Of a stretch of 28,743 nt of DNA, positions 1 through 6,914 are shown one piece after another. This stretch comes from a bacterium (GTDB lineage Bacteria; Patescibacteriota; Minisyncoccia; Phycocordibacterales; UBA918). The stretch spans positions 3,322-32,064 of the forward strand of contig PAMC01000010.1 of the NCBI GenBank assembly GCA_002710785.1, given 5' to 3'. Made by a program: the position numbers and the translations under genes. Below the pieces are notes generated by a model, which made no database searches, was not told where the DNA came from, and worked only from the letters and a program-made list of their open reading frames with translations. Position 1 is the stretch's first letter; each line of letters starts with the position of its first letter.

Positions 1-170
1 GGGTGCGAGGCACTAGAAACATCAACGCGCTTGAGTGGGTACTCGTTGCCGTCCTCCCACTTGTCGGTCTCCTCGGTGGCTACTGTTGAGCCAACCAGGA
101 AGCGAGCGCCACTCGAGTTGTCTTCAAAAATTACCAGGCGGTAATTGTCGGGATGTATATCGGTTTTCAT
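1..170 (-). CDS. rpmE2: 50S ribosomal protein L31 type B (partial, C-terminus off window)
   Basis: A minus-strand reading frame starts at the ATG at 170 and runs off the left edge. Its 56 visible residues begin MKTDIHPDNYRLVIFEDNSS and continue with the L31 hallmarks GSTV, WEDG, YPL and VSSASHP. This is the N-terminal two thirds of L31, a small protein of the large ribosomal subunit that helps bridge the subunits. The visible part has none of the cysteines that coordinate zinc in type A L31, so it is the zinc-independent type B. No clear Shine-Dalgarno sequence precedes the ATG. It lies 40 bp downstream of rpsT on the same strand and may share its transcript. Confidence 0.9.
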   Translation of the reverse strand, partial: MKTDIHPDNYRLVIFEDNSSGARFLVGSTVATEETDKWEDGNEYPLKRVDVSSASH

Positions 171-210
171 ATTGTCACATTCAGTCAGCGACTAGTTATC
201 CAATAATGGC

Positions 211-477
211 TTACGCCTTGGCCTTTTTAATGGCGGCAACCAGCCGGCTCTTTTTGCGCGCTGCTGTATTCTCTTTGATCACACCACGCTTAGCTGCTTT
301 ATCGATTGCCTTGTACGCAGTCGGCAGGGCTGCTTCGGCCTCGTCAACCTCTCCACCCTTAAGGTGGGTGCGGATAGTCTTTACGACGTCGTTCATAGCG
401 CGGTTGCGGCGCACGTTAAAGACGCGCTTGCGGAGTGAGGCGCGGTGGGCTTTCTTTGCTCCTTTAGTAATTGGCAT
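211..477 (-). CDS. rpsT: 30S ribosomal protein S20
   Basis: This 88-residue protein starts MPITKGAKKAHRASLRKR and ends AARKKSRLVAAIKKAKA. It is the basic three-helix S20 protein that binds 16S rRNA in the small-subunit body. The length is normal for the family. I use the ATG at 477; an in-frame TTG two codons upstream (483) is possible but would add non-conserved residues. A well-formed promoter (504-532) lies just upstream, partly in the space after the preceding transglycosylase gene, so rpsT has its own transcription start. The L31 gene follows 40 bp downstream. Confidence 0.95.
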   Translation of the reverse strand: MPITKGAKKAHRASLRKRVFNVRRNRAMNDVVKTIRTHLKGGEVDEAEAALPTAYKAIDKAAKRGVIKENTAARKKSRLVAAIKKAKA

Positions 478-503
478 ACTCAAATATGTATTTAGTGGCC
501 AGC

Positions 504-532
504 ACTATACGGTATCTACAAGAAAAGTGCAA
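504..532 (-). promoter_or_regulatory. rpsT promoter (-35 TTGCAC, 17 bp, -10 TATAGT)
   Basis: Read on minus, TTGCAC (532-527) and TATAGT (509-504) are exactly 17 bp apart, close to the sigma-70 consensus. The expected start site leaves a leader of about 20 nt before the ATG at 477. It sits immediately after the stop codon of the upstream gene. This is the best classical -35/-10 promoter in the window. Confidence 0.75.
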
Positions 533-534
533 GA

Positions 535-1911
535 CTACCCACCCTGCAGCGTGCGGATTTCGCGCTTGAGGCGCTCTTTACGCTCAGCCACTTGGTTACC
601 GTAGAACTGGTTCTCTGGCCGTGAGGCGCCGCCCCAACCAGCGTAGTAGCGCAGGGCTGCCAAACGATCGCCTCCGTAACTACCGTCGGCGCCATTGTCG
701 CGCAATAGGAGCGCCGTTGCCGTGAAGGCGTCCTGATTGTTAAACGGATTCGCCGGCGTGCTCTTGCCGAGTAGGCTGCGGATTGCGTCGCGACCCCGCT
801 CGTACACCCACGTCCCACCAGAGTTTACGTAGCCGCCGTAAATAGCCCAGGTGGACGGAATAAACTGCGACGCACCCATTGCTCCACCCCAGCCAATACG
901 CGAGCCGTTTTGAATAAGCGGACACGATACCGTCTGTGTGGCAGCATTGAAGCCGAGCGTTTCAGCAATCGCCAAGAAAACTGGTTTGTCGCGGGTCGGG
1001 TGCATGATGTCGCGGCCACTACGCACATCACCCATGGTGCAGCTGCCGATGTTGCTACCGTAAGCCGACTCTTGCTCGAGGATGGCCAGAATGAGCGCTG
1101 GCTCAACCCCAACAGCGTTACCGGCTGTAGTTGCCAAATCGACCGCCTGCGGGAACGGGATCGCACCCCCGCCACCCAAGAGCTCAAAGAGCTGCGCGCG
1201 GAGCTCAGCGACTGTCTTTTGCTGTGAGGCTAAGAGCTGCTGGTAGGACTCCTCCTCACCTTTGGTTACTTGCAGAATCTGCTCCTTCTCGCGCTCACGG
1301 GCTTCAATGGCCGCTTTTTCCTCTTCTTGTCGCGTCTTGAGCTCGGCTTCTGTCAACTGGCGATCCTCGAGTGACTCCTTCTGAAATTCGGTATCGAGCT
1401 TAATTTGTCCGAGTGCTTGAAGCGAATCGGCCAGCGAGTTATTGATAGAGCGAAAGCTCTCAAAGTCAGTGAAGAACTCGGAGAGATTTTGGTTGCTCAA
1501 GAGGATTTCTATCATCGAAAATTCATCAACCTCGTGCGTTTTGCGCACTAAGTCGGCAATCGAGCGGCGCTGCTTTTCGAGTCGGTCGTTGAGGATACTA
1601 ATGGTCACTTCCTTGTCCTCGATCTGTTCGGTGAGTTGTTGGATGGCCAGCTCACGCGCCCGCACTCCAAGCGCGGCGTTTTCGATCTGGCTGTCAAGAA
1701 TATTGAGGTCACGCTCGAGCGATTGGCGCTCGGTTTGTTTCGCCTCGAGTTGGCGCTGGCTCTGGATCATTTGCATCTCAATTTGTTGGAGCTGCTTCTC
1801 GATCCGCTCGCGGCGTTCGGCCTCTGTCTCGGCGTGCACAGGTAAGGTAGCCGGCCACGCTAGCGTCACCGCAAGTATCAGCACAAGATTAGCCCGAACC
1901 AATCGTCGCAT
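535..1911 (-). CDS. secreted coiled-coil protein with C-terminal MltB/SLT-type lytic transglycosylase domain
   Basis: This 458-residue protein has three parts. Residues 1-27 are a signal peptide (RR, a hydrophobic stretch, then PVHA). Residues 28-245 are a long charged coiled coil (many EK/RQ heptads), like the coiled coils of EnvC/PcsB-type murein hydrolase regulators. Residues 250-458 form a transglycosylase-like domain with LAILEQESAYGSN (probable catalytic Glu281) and GGAMGASQFIPSTW (342-355), the substrate-groove motif of MltB-like SLT_2 enzymes. It probably cleaves peptidoglycan glycan strands outside the membrane. The coiled coil could tether or regulate the enzyme, perhaps through an FtsEX-like complex, but no ftsEX is in view. 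It has its own extended -10 element just after the rplY terminator. The fold assignment is good; the exact specificity is unknown. Confidence 0.85.
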   Translation of the reverse strand: MRRLVRANLVLILAVTLAWPATLPVHAETEAERRERIEKQLQQIEMQMIQSQRQLEAKQTERQSLERDLNILDSQIENAALGVRARELAIQQLTEQIEDKEVTISILNDRLEKQRRSIADLVRKTHEVDEFSMIEILLSNQNLSEFFTDFESFRSINNSLADSLQALGQIKLDTEFQKESLEDRQLTEAELKTRQEEEKAAIEAREREKEQILQVTKGEEESYQQLLASQQKTVAELRAQLFELLGGGGAIPFPQAVDLATTAGNAVGVEPALILAILEQESAYGSNIGSCTMGDVRSGRDIMHPTRDKPVFLAIAETLGFNAATQTVSCPLIQNGSRIGWGGAMGASQFIPSTWAIYGGYVNSGGTWVYERGRDAIRSLLGKSTPANPFNNQDAFTATALLLRDNGADGSYGGDRLAALRYYAGWGGASRPENQFYGNQVAERKERLKREIRTLQGG

Positions 1912-1917
1912 GAGTGT

Positions 1918-1923
1918 AGTATA
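1918..1923 (-). promoter_or_regulatory. extended -10 (TGGTATACT) of the transglycosylase gene
   Basis: On minus, TGG-TATACT ends only 6 nt before the ATG at 1911. A start site about 7 nt downstream of the -10 would fall at the start codon, predicting a leaderless mRNA. No -35 is seen; that position lies inside the terminator hairpin of rplY, so the TG extension would have to compensate. Confidence 0.55.
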
Positions 1924-1925
1924 CC

Positions 1926-1965
1926 AAAGACACCAACAGCCGTGTACGCGGCTGTTGGTGTCTTT
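1926..1965 (-). terminator. rplY terminator hairpin
   Basis: A perfect 17-bp inverted repeat, arms 1926-1942 and 1949-1965 with a 6-nt loop, lies 20 bp downstream of the rplY stop. Read on minus it ends in GGTGTCTTT, a short T-rich tail. Its 3' end touches the -10 element of the next gene, so terminator and promoter are fused. Confidence 0.75.
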
Positions 1966-1984
1966 AAAGTGAGCGAATGGCTCG

Positions 1985-2623
1985 CTACGCTTCTTCTTCT
2001 GCAGGAGCTTCGGCTTCTTCCTCCTTGCCTTTGGCTTCTACCTCAATGGCATCCATGTCTGGCGCTTCTGCCTCCTCTTCTGGTTCTTCCTTCGCCACGG
2101 CGATGGTCGCCACTACTGACTCTGGATCGTTTTCGATGGTAACGCCTTCAGCTACCGGGAGATCCTTTACAAAAATCTGTGCGTCTACCGTGTCGAGTTT
2201 GGTGAGATCAACCTCGATGCTCGGTGGGAGCAGGCTCGGTCGAGTAGTCACCTCTACTTCTTGCATCGCTTTCACGACAGTGCCCTCCTTCTCGGCTGGT
2301 GCTTCGCCAACAAACTCGAGAGAGACGTTGGTCGTCAGCTCCTTACCACGCTCAATTGCGTAGAAGTCGACGTGTACGACTCCGCCACGTTCTGGGTTAA
2401 ACGCCACGTCCTGCACCAATACTTCAATTGGCTCGGTGAGGCCCTCGAGGGTAATAATGGTTGACTCACCGGCTTCAGCAAACAACTTTTCGAAGGTTTG
2501 CTTATCAACCGCGAGCGACAAACTCTCCTGTTTTGGTCCGTAGACCACAGCTGGAATGTCGCCCAGCTCACGGGCCGGAATGAGCTTGCCCTCACGCGCT
2601 TTTACTTCTAGTGAAACTGTCAT
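1985..2623 (-). CDS. rplY: 50S ribosomal protein L25/Ctc family, long form
   Basis: This 212-residue protein starts MTVSLEVKAREGKLIPAREL and has the two-domain L25/Ctc plan. An N-terminal 5S-rRNA-binding beta barrel (about residues 1-95, with IPAVVYGP and FNPERGGVVHVDFYAI) is followed by a C-terminal TL5/Ctc domain (about 96-180, with LEFVGEAPAEKEG). A glutamate-rich low-complexity tail (about 180-212, repeats of EEEAEAP) follows. It binds 5S rRNA in the large subunit. It is monocistronic, between its own -10 and a strong terminator, and is divergent from the pfkB-type gene. Confidence 0.95.
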   Translation of the reverse strand: MTVSLEVKAREGKLIPARELGDIPAVVYGPKQESLSLAVDKQTFEKLFAEAGESTIITLEGLTEPIEVLVQDVAFNPERGGVVHVDFYAIERGKELTTNVSLEFVGEAPAEKEGTVVKAMQEVEVTTRPSLLPPSIEVDLTKLDTVDAQIFVKDLPVAEGVTIENDPESVVATIAVAKEEPEEEAEAPDMDAIEVEAKGKEEEAEAPAEEEA

Positions 2624-2631
2624 AGGCTGCT

Positions 2632-2637
2632 ACCATA
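2632..2637 (-). promoter_or_regulatory. putative extended -10 (TGCTATGGT) of rplY
   Basis: On minus, TGC-TATGGT ends 8 nt before the rplY ATG at 2623, predicting a near-leaderless transcript. An alternative upstream promoter is a perfect -35 TTGACA (2682-2677) with a poor AT-rich -10 (TTATTT) 17 bp away; that would give a leader of about 25-30 nt. The sequence alone does not separate them. Confidence 0.4.
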
Positions 2638-2713
2638 GCATACGAATTTGGAAAAATAAACTCTCCCGGTGCAGAGTGTCAATAACGGCCAAACCGGCGT
2701 CGGTACCGTACGG

Positions 2714-2719
2714 TATACT
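2714..2719 (+). promoter_or_regulatory. -10 (TATACT) of the PfkB-family kinase gene
   Basis: TATACT ends 8 nt before the ATG at 2728, so transcription would begin at or within about 2 nt of the start codon. There is no recognisable -35 and no Shine-Dalgarno. An earlier ATG at 2724 is out of frame and stops after six codons. Confidence 0.5.
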
Positions 2720-2727
2720 TTCGATGT

Positions 2728-3732
2728 ATGTCACAACAGTATGATTTTGTCGCCATTGGCGACATCGTGGTGGACGCCTTTTTAGAACTAAACCGAGACG
2801 TGGCGGACGTGTCTATCGATATGGACACTGGCCGCAAAACGCTCCACATGCCATTCGGGAGTAAGCTACCGTACAATGACGTTACCGTAGTTAACGCCGT
2901 CGGTAATTCGCCTAACGCAGCGGTATCAGCGCACCGCTTAGGTCTTAACACGGCCCTCATTACCAACGTCGGTAACGACCGCTACGGCAACGACTGCCTG
3001 GACGCACTACGCACCGAAGGGGTACATACCGACTACGTAAAGGTGCACGAGGGTAAAAGCACTAACTACCACTACGTGCTGCGCTACGGTCCTGAGCGTA
3101 CCATTCTCATTAAGCACGAGCAGTACCCGTACACCCTGCCCGACTTTGCGGCCCCACCACGCTACATCTACTTTTCTTCTATTGGTGAGCATGGCATTGA
3201 CTACCACTTTGACATCGCCCGCTACGTTGCGGAAAACGATGAGACAAAGCTCGTCTTTCAGCCAGGCACCTTCCAAATTAAGCTCGGCCCCGAGAAACTT
3301 AAAGAGGTATACGAAAATACCGAGATCTTCTTCTGTAACAAAGAAGAGGCGCAAGAGATTCTTGGCTCTGACACTCAGGACGTGCCAACCCTCATTCGCG
3401 AATTTAAAAAGCTCGGCCCAAACATGCCGGTCATTACCGACGGACCGAGTGGTGCGTACGTCGTCGACGAGGGCGACCAGGCTTGGCACATGCCGATGTA
3501 CCCAGACCCGGCCCCGCCGGTGGATCGCACTGGTGCTGGCGACTCCTTCTCGAGTACCTTCACTGCTGCTATTGCCCTTGGCCTGACACCAGCTGAAGCA
3601 CTCTCATGGGGCCCAATCAACTCTATGTCGGTTGTGCAACACATTGGCGCACAAGCTGGCTTGCTCAGACGCGAGAAGTTACAGGAGTACCTCGCCGCTG
3701 CACCAGCAGACTACAAAGCTGAGAAACTCTAA
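2728..3732 (+). CDS. PfkB-family carbohydrate/nucleoside kinase
   Basis: This 334-residue protein has the ribokinase/PfkB fold. It opens with VAIGDIVVDAF (residues 8-18), has the sugar-binding NAVGNSPNAAVSAHRLG segment (56-72) and ends its core with DRTGAGDSFSSTF (266-278). That segment is PfkB signature 2, with the catalytic base Asp272 and the anion-hole glycines. The family phosphorylates sugars, nucleosides or keto-deoxy acids with ATP. NxxN/E-type metal-site residues appear around FFCNKEEAQEIL (201-212). The exact substrate (ribose, fructose, adenosine and 2-keto-3-deoxygluconate are options) cannot be read from motifs. It is a single-gene unit on plus between a short-leader promoter and a strong terminator, and faces the pseudopilin region. 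Confidence 0.9.
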   Translation: MSQQYDFVAIGDIVVDAFLELNRDVADVSIDMDTGRKTLHMPFGSKLPYNDVTVVNAVGNSPNAAVSAHRLGLNTALITNVGNDRYGNDCLDALRTEGVHTDYVKVHEGKSTNYHYVLRYGPERTILIKHEQYPYTLPDFAAPPRYIYFSSIGEHGIDYHFDIARYVAENDETKLVFQPGTFQIKLGPEKLKEVYENTEIFFCNKEEAQEILGSDTQDVPTLIREFKKLGPNMPVITDGPSGAYVVDEGDQAWHMPMYPDPAPPVDRTGAGDSFSSTFTAAIALGLTPAEALSWGPINSMSVVQHIGAQAGLLRREKLQEYLAAAPADYKAEKL

Positions 3733-3744
3733 CGCGACGATTAA

Positions 3745-3776
3745 CAAAAAACCGCTGCCTAGGCAGCGGTTTTTTG
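3745..3776. terminator. bidirectional intrinsic terminator
   Basis: A palindrome centred at 3760/3761, with a GC-rich stem (ACCGCTGCC/GGCAGCGGT) flanked by six A on one side and six T on the other. It ends the PfkB-family transcript on plus and could stop minus-strand transcription leaving the pseudopilin remnant, whose stop codon overlaps its edge. Confidence 0.9.
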
Positions 3777-3777
3777 T

Positions 3778-4186
3778 TTACCCGACGATACAGACAACAT
3801 AGTTCATCCCACGCGTATCAACCGGAGACCGAGACGTACTGTCGGCGGCAGCGTTAGCGACGGCTATATCTTCTGCGGTTGGATTTTCCAGTGCAATTAA
3901 CACATAAAATGTTAGTTGTACTACACACACCATTACAGTAGCGCATCATGGCCCGACGACCATCGTCAGCTGTGGTGTCGTCGGCACTGTCAAAACCTTG
4001 GTCGTACACCTCGCTCGGCATATAGCCCGCATTAACAAGTCATTGCGCGCTGTATCATGACTCTTTTCGCGGACGTCGCTTAAACTCACCAAAACGACTG
4101 AGGCTGGTATGCCGATAATGGCGATCACCACTAAGAGCTCAAGAACTGTAAAACCCTTCTTATTGGGTCGCTACACAAATATTCAT
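3778..4186 (-). pseudogene. decayed type IV pilin-like (pseudopilin) gene with three frameshifts
   Basis: On minus, an ATG at 4186 opens MNICVAT and then hits TAA. One base fewer in the CCC run (4165-4167) would join it to NKKGFTVLELLVVIAIIGI, a textbook prepilin N-terminus (Gly/Phe cleavage site, Glu at mature position 5). That frame runs to about 4040. The homologous protein continues in another frame (NAGYMPSEVYDQGFDSADD to about 3925), then in a third segment with LTFYVLIALENPTAEDIAVAN and GMNYVVCIVG, ending at the TAA at 3778-3780. The C-terminal segment is typical of short pseudopilins. Three one-base shifts make it a pseudogene unless the assembly is wrong. It is a tandem neighbour of the intact pilin gene. 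A TATACT-like -10 (4190-4195) still stands before the ATG. Confidence 0.75.
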
Positions 4187-4235
4187 ATCAGTATATACCA
4201 GACATACCAGCAACACGAAGGTGAAAAAGCGGGGG

Positions 4236-4793
4236 TTAGTTTTGCGCCAGGTTCATGATGCAGAGGGTGTAGTCACCCTCGCTCGCCTGGTAGCCTGGGT
4301 TGGCCATGAGGTACCGGCCACAGTCTTCGTTTTGGCCTTCAAGTAAGAAAAACAAGGCAAAATCATTGGTCGTACACGAGGTAAACGAGTTAAAATTGTT
4401 GTTTGTGCAACCGTTGTAGGCTGGCGAACCGAGGTTACCTTGCGACACGCCTGGCAGCGCCGGCATGTAGTCGGGCACCAACGCTCCTGAGAGGTAGGCG
4501 TCAGCGCCGGCCGCGCCAGTCCAACAGCCATTGTTGGTTGGGCCAATGCCCAGGCACCGCTCAGTGCGACGAGCTGCTTCAACCGCCGGACCAGGGTACG
4601 CGCCAAAATCAGCGTAGTATAAATTGAGTGCTTTCTCGTACTCAGCCATTTGCGAGAGGAGCGCAGCATTGCGACTTGCTCGCTGTGAATCGTTGAGCGA
4701 CGCCACCACAATCGCCGCAATGATGCCGATAATGGTAATAATAACTAGTAGTTCAATGAGGGAAAAGCCTCGCTCAGTAGTCAGTTTACGCAT
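4236..4793 (-). CDS. type IV pilin-like protein (pseudopilin, GspG/PilA-like)
   Basis: This 185-residue protein starts MRKLTTERGFSLIELLVIIT. It has a short basic leader, a prepilin peptidase site (Gly9/Phe10), Glu at mature position 5 and a 20-residue hydrophobic helix. The globular part has four to six cysteines (RCLG, GCWTG, YNGCTNNN, SCTTND, DCGRY, TLCI), probably in disulfides. A PilD-type peptidase would process it for assembly into a type IV pilus or pseudopilus. The longer in-frame upstream stretch (to 4931) lies inside tktC and is rejected; the ATG at 4793 overlaps the tktC stop by 8 bp, which suggests translational coupling. A broken paralogue follows directly downstream. Confidence 0.88.
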   Translation of the reverse strand: MRKLTTERGFSLIELLVIITIIGIIAAIVVASLNDSQRASRNAALLSQMAEYEKALNLYYADFGAYPGPAVEAARRTERCLGIGPTNNGCWTGAAGADAYLSGALVPDYMPALPGVSQGNLGSPAYNGCTNNNFNSFTSCTTNDFALFFLLEGQNEDCGRYLMANPGYQASEGDYTLCIMNLAQN

Positions 4794-5763
4794 GATGGGT
4801 TGTGACCGTACCAATAATAGTATCGGCGTCGATGCCGTAGTGAGCCAACAGCTCAGCTGGCGTGCCTGATTGTCCATACTGGTCTTGAACCCCGAGGCGC
4901 ACCACCTTCGTTGGCTCATTCGCCGCAACATACTCCGCTACCGCGCTGCCAAAACCGCCGGCAACCTGGTGCTCTTCTATAGTTACGATGAGCTGACTTG
5001 CGGCAGCAATCGTATCGAGTGCTGCAGTATCGAGCGGTTTGACGCTGGCAAAGTGGTAGACATTAGTTGCGACACCTTGCTCATTTAGACTCACCGCAGC
5101 ACGCAATACGCTCCCGAGTACCGTACCGGTACTTAAAAGCGTGACCGTTGCTTCATCAACCGTGTAAGCCGGCAGCGCCTTGCCAGGCTCAAAGGTCGAC
5201 TCCCTTTTGGTAGCCACGGGGGTTTTCTCGCGACCAATGCGAATGTACACCGGCCCCTCGTAGGTGGCAGCCCAGCGCACCATGCGCTCTGCCTCATGAA
5301 TATCAACTGGCGCTAAGACAGTCATACCGGGTACAACACGCATCAGCGCAATGTCCTCAATTGCTTGGTGTGTCGCACCATCGGGACCAACCGATACTCC
5401 AGCGTGGGCGCCAATAATTTTTACGTTGGCTTCGTTGTAGCCGATTGTGGTGCGCACCTGCTCCCAACTGCGACCTGGTGAGAACATGGCGTAGCTGGCG
5501 ATAAACGGCACCTTGCCCATAGCAGCCATACCTGAGGCTACTGAAGCCATATTCTGCTCTGCGACACCAACTTGCACAAATCGCTCCGGAAACTGCTCCG
5601 CAAAGAGGTGGGTGCGAGTCGACTCGGTGAGATCGGCACAAAGCGCCACCACTTGTGGGTTATCTTCTCCCGCTGCCACTAAACCGCGGCCGAAGCCATC
5701 ACGCGTGTGCGCTACCTCAGCGTCGTCAGTCAAAATATTCGGATCGAGTGATTCGTGTAACAT
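4786..5763 (-). CDS. tktB: transketolase, C-terminal subunit (split enzyme)
   Basis: This 325-residue protein covers the pyrimidine-binding and C-terminal domains of transketolase. Visible motifs are TRDGFGRGL, ADLTEST, FVQVGVAEQNM (Glu69, which activates thiamine diphosphate), YAMFSPGRSWEQVR, AHAGVSVGPDGATHQAIED and the C-terminal TIEEHQVAGGFGSAVAE. It would pair with the N-terminal subunit encoded upstream to transfer two-carbon ketol units in the non-oxidative pentose-phosphate pathway. Split transketolases are known in archaea and many CPR bacteria. A 204-bp spacer with a strong hairpin separates it from the N-subunit gene. The downstream pilin ATG overlaps its stop. The symbol is tentative; the same family includes DXS-like C-terminal proteins, but the N-subunit context supports transketolase. 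Confidence 0.92.
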   Translation of the reverse strand: MLHESLDPNILTDDAEVAHTRDGFGRGLVAAGEDNPQVVALCADLTESTRTHLFAEQFPERFVQVGVAEQNMASVASGMAAMGKVPFIASYAMFSPGRSWEQVRTTIGYNEANVKIIGAHAGVSVGPDGATHQAIEDIALMRVVPGMTVLAPVDIHEAERMVRWAATYEGPVYIRIGREKTPVATKRESTFEPGKALPAYTVDEATVTLLSTGTVLGSVLRAAVSLNEQGVATNVYHFASVKPLDTAALDTIAAASQLIVTIEEHQVAGGFGSAVAEYVAANEPTKVVRLGVQDQYGQSGTPAELLAHYGIDADTIIGTVTTHHA

Positions 5764-5826
5764 ACTCAGAGTCTAGTGCCAAATAAATCGTTACTCGAAG
5801 GTAGTTTGGTTAATTGCGAGACTACT

Positions 5827-5869
5827 CGGCGGAGATTTCCAGGTACGGAGGTACCTGGAAATCGAGCCG
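5827..5869. repeat. 13-bp perfect hairpin (extended by CGGC/GCCG) between the transketolase halves
   Basis: Arms 5834-5846 (GATTTCCAGGTAC) and 5851-5863 pair perfectly around a 4-nt loop. After a small internal loop, CGGC (5827-5830) and GCCG (5866-5869) extend the stem. No T-tract follows on either strand, so it is a poor intrinsic terminator. It may be an mRNA processing or stability element tuning the two subunit genes, or the remnant of a small palindromic repeat. The rest of the 5764-5967 spacer shows no gene. Confidence 0.7.
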
Positions 5870-5967
5870 TTAGTGGTCGGAGCACTAGCCAGACTATCGG
5901 TAGTAACGAAATGTGGTTTTTTTGTATGTTCTGGTAACTCATGTTTTTTATTGGGTGCTAGATTCGA

Positions 5968-6870
5968 TTATCTATCAGCCGCTTCGATACTGCCACCAAG
6001 CGTGCGCAGTTTCTCGAGTGCTACTGCTGCCTGCTTGTCGCGTGGGACGCGGTCTTCTGGCCCTTTGCCAGGCGGGTTGCCGTGCCAGCGGAAATCACGT
6101 TCGAATACGTCGACGCCCTTAGCGGCAATGGTGTGTGCGATGATGACCGACGGCTGAGCGTAAATTGAGTGAGCCTTGCCGATGGCGTCGTTTACCTGGC
6201 GAACGTTGTGACCGTCGACCTCCTGCACGTGCCAACCAAAGCTCTCCCACTTATCGCGCAGGGACTCCAGCGGCATCACGTCTTTGGTGTACCCATCGAT
6301 CTGGATACCATTGCGGTCAACAATCGTCACCAGGTTGTGAAGTTTCTCTTTACCGGCCAACATCGCCGCTTCCCAGATTTGCCCTTCCTGCAACTCACCA
6401 TCACCGGTAACACAGTAGATCGACTGCGCAGTGTACGGGTTATCCATACGTGCGGCCAGTGCCATCCCAACGGCTTGACTTAGGCCCGAGCCGAGTGGGC
6501 CAGAGCTCGTCTCGATACCGGGTAGTGCCGTGCGGTGCGGGTGGCCCTGCAGGCGTGAGCCGAACTGCCGCAGCGTTAAGAGCTCTTCAACGGGAAAGTA
6601 CCCAGCGTGCGCCATGGTGGCGTAGAGGACCGGGCAAATATGGCCGGCTGAGAGCACGAGACGGTCGCGCTCGTCCCAGTCTGGGTTTTGCGGGTCGTGC
6701 CGCATGACGTGGAAATAGAGGAGCGCAAAAATATCCGCCATATCCAGCGGGCCAGCCGTGTGACCACTGCCTGCCGCCACCAGCATCTCAATTATGCTCT
6801 GGCGAATGGCATTGGCCTGTTTCTGTAGTGAACGAACGTCGTCTTCGCTGAGGTATCGCATTAGTAGCAT
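5968..6870 (-). CDS. tktA: transketolase, N-terminal (thiamine diphosphate-binding) subunit
   Basis: This 300-residue protein begins MLLMRYLSEDDVRSLQKQAN; the second Met (ATG at 6861) is an equally good start. It carries the diphosphate half of the active site: GSGHTAGPLDMADI (His37), LSAGHICPVLYA, GHPHRTALPGIETSSGPLGSGL, and the thiamine-binding motif CVTGDGELQEGQIWEA...LVTIVDRN (GDG at 156-158, Asn187 as metal ligand). It needs the C-terminal subunit for activity. It lies 44 bp downstream of rpe in the same operon; the gap holds a 7-bp hairpin (6874-6895) that ends 3 nt before the start. Confidence 0.93.
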   Translation of the reverse strand: MLLMRYLSEDDVRSLQKQANAIRQSIIEMLVAAGSGHTAGPLDMADIFALLYFHVMRHDPQNPDWDERDRLVLSAGHICPVLYATMAHAGYFPVEELLTLRQFGSRLQGHPHRTALPGIETSSGPLGSGLSQAVGMALAARMDNPYTAQSIYCVTGDGELQEGQIWEAAMLAGKEKLHNLVTIVDRNGIQIDGYTKDVMPLESLRDKWESFGWHVQEVDGHNVRQVNDAIGKAHSIYAQPSVIIAHTIAAKGVDVFERDFRWHGNPPGKGPEDRVPRDKQAAVALEKLRTLGGSIEAADR

Positions 6871-6873
6871 TGT

Positions 6874-6895
6874 ACCAGGCTCATTCCCGCCTGGT
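6874..6895. repeat. small hairpin just before the transketolase N-subunit start
   Basis: ACCAGGC (6874-6880) pairs with GCCTGGT (6889-6895) across an 8-nt loop. It occupies most of the rpe/transketolase spacer and would sit at the ribosome-binding region of the mRNA. There is no T-tract. It may modulate translation or partly terminate transcription. Confidence 0.45.
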
Positions 6896-6914
6896 TAGAA
6901 AATCTGTTTATTAC

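Noticed and set aside
4794..4931. Longer N-terminus for the pilin gene
   Set aside because: The extension lies inside tktC codons and would bury the prepilin leader; the ATG at 4793 gives a canonical leader.
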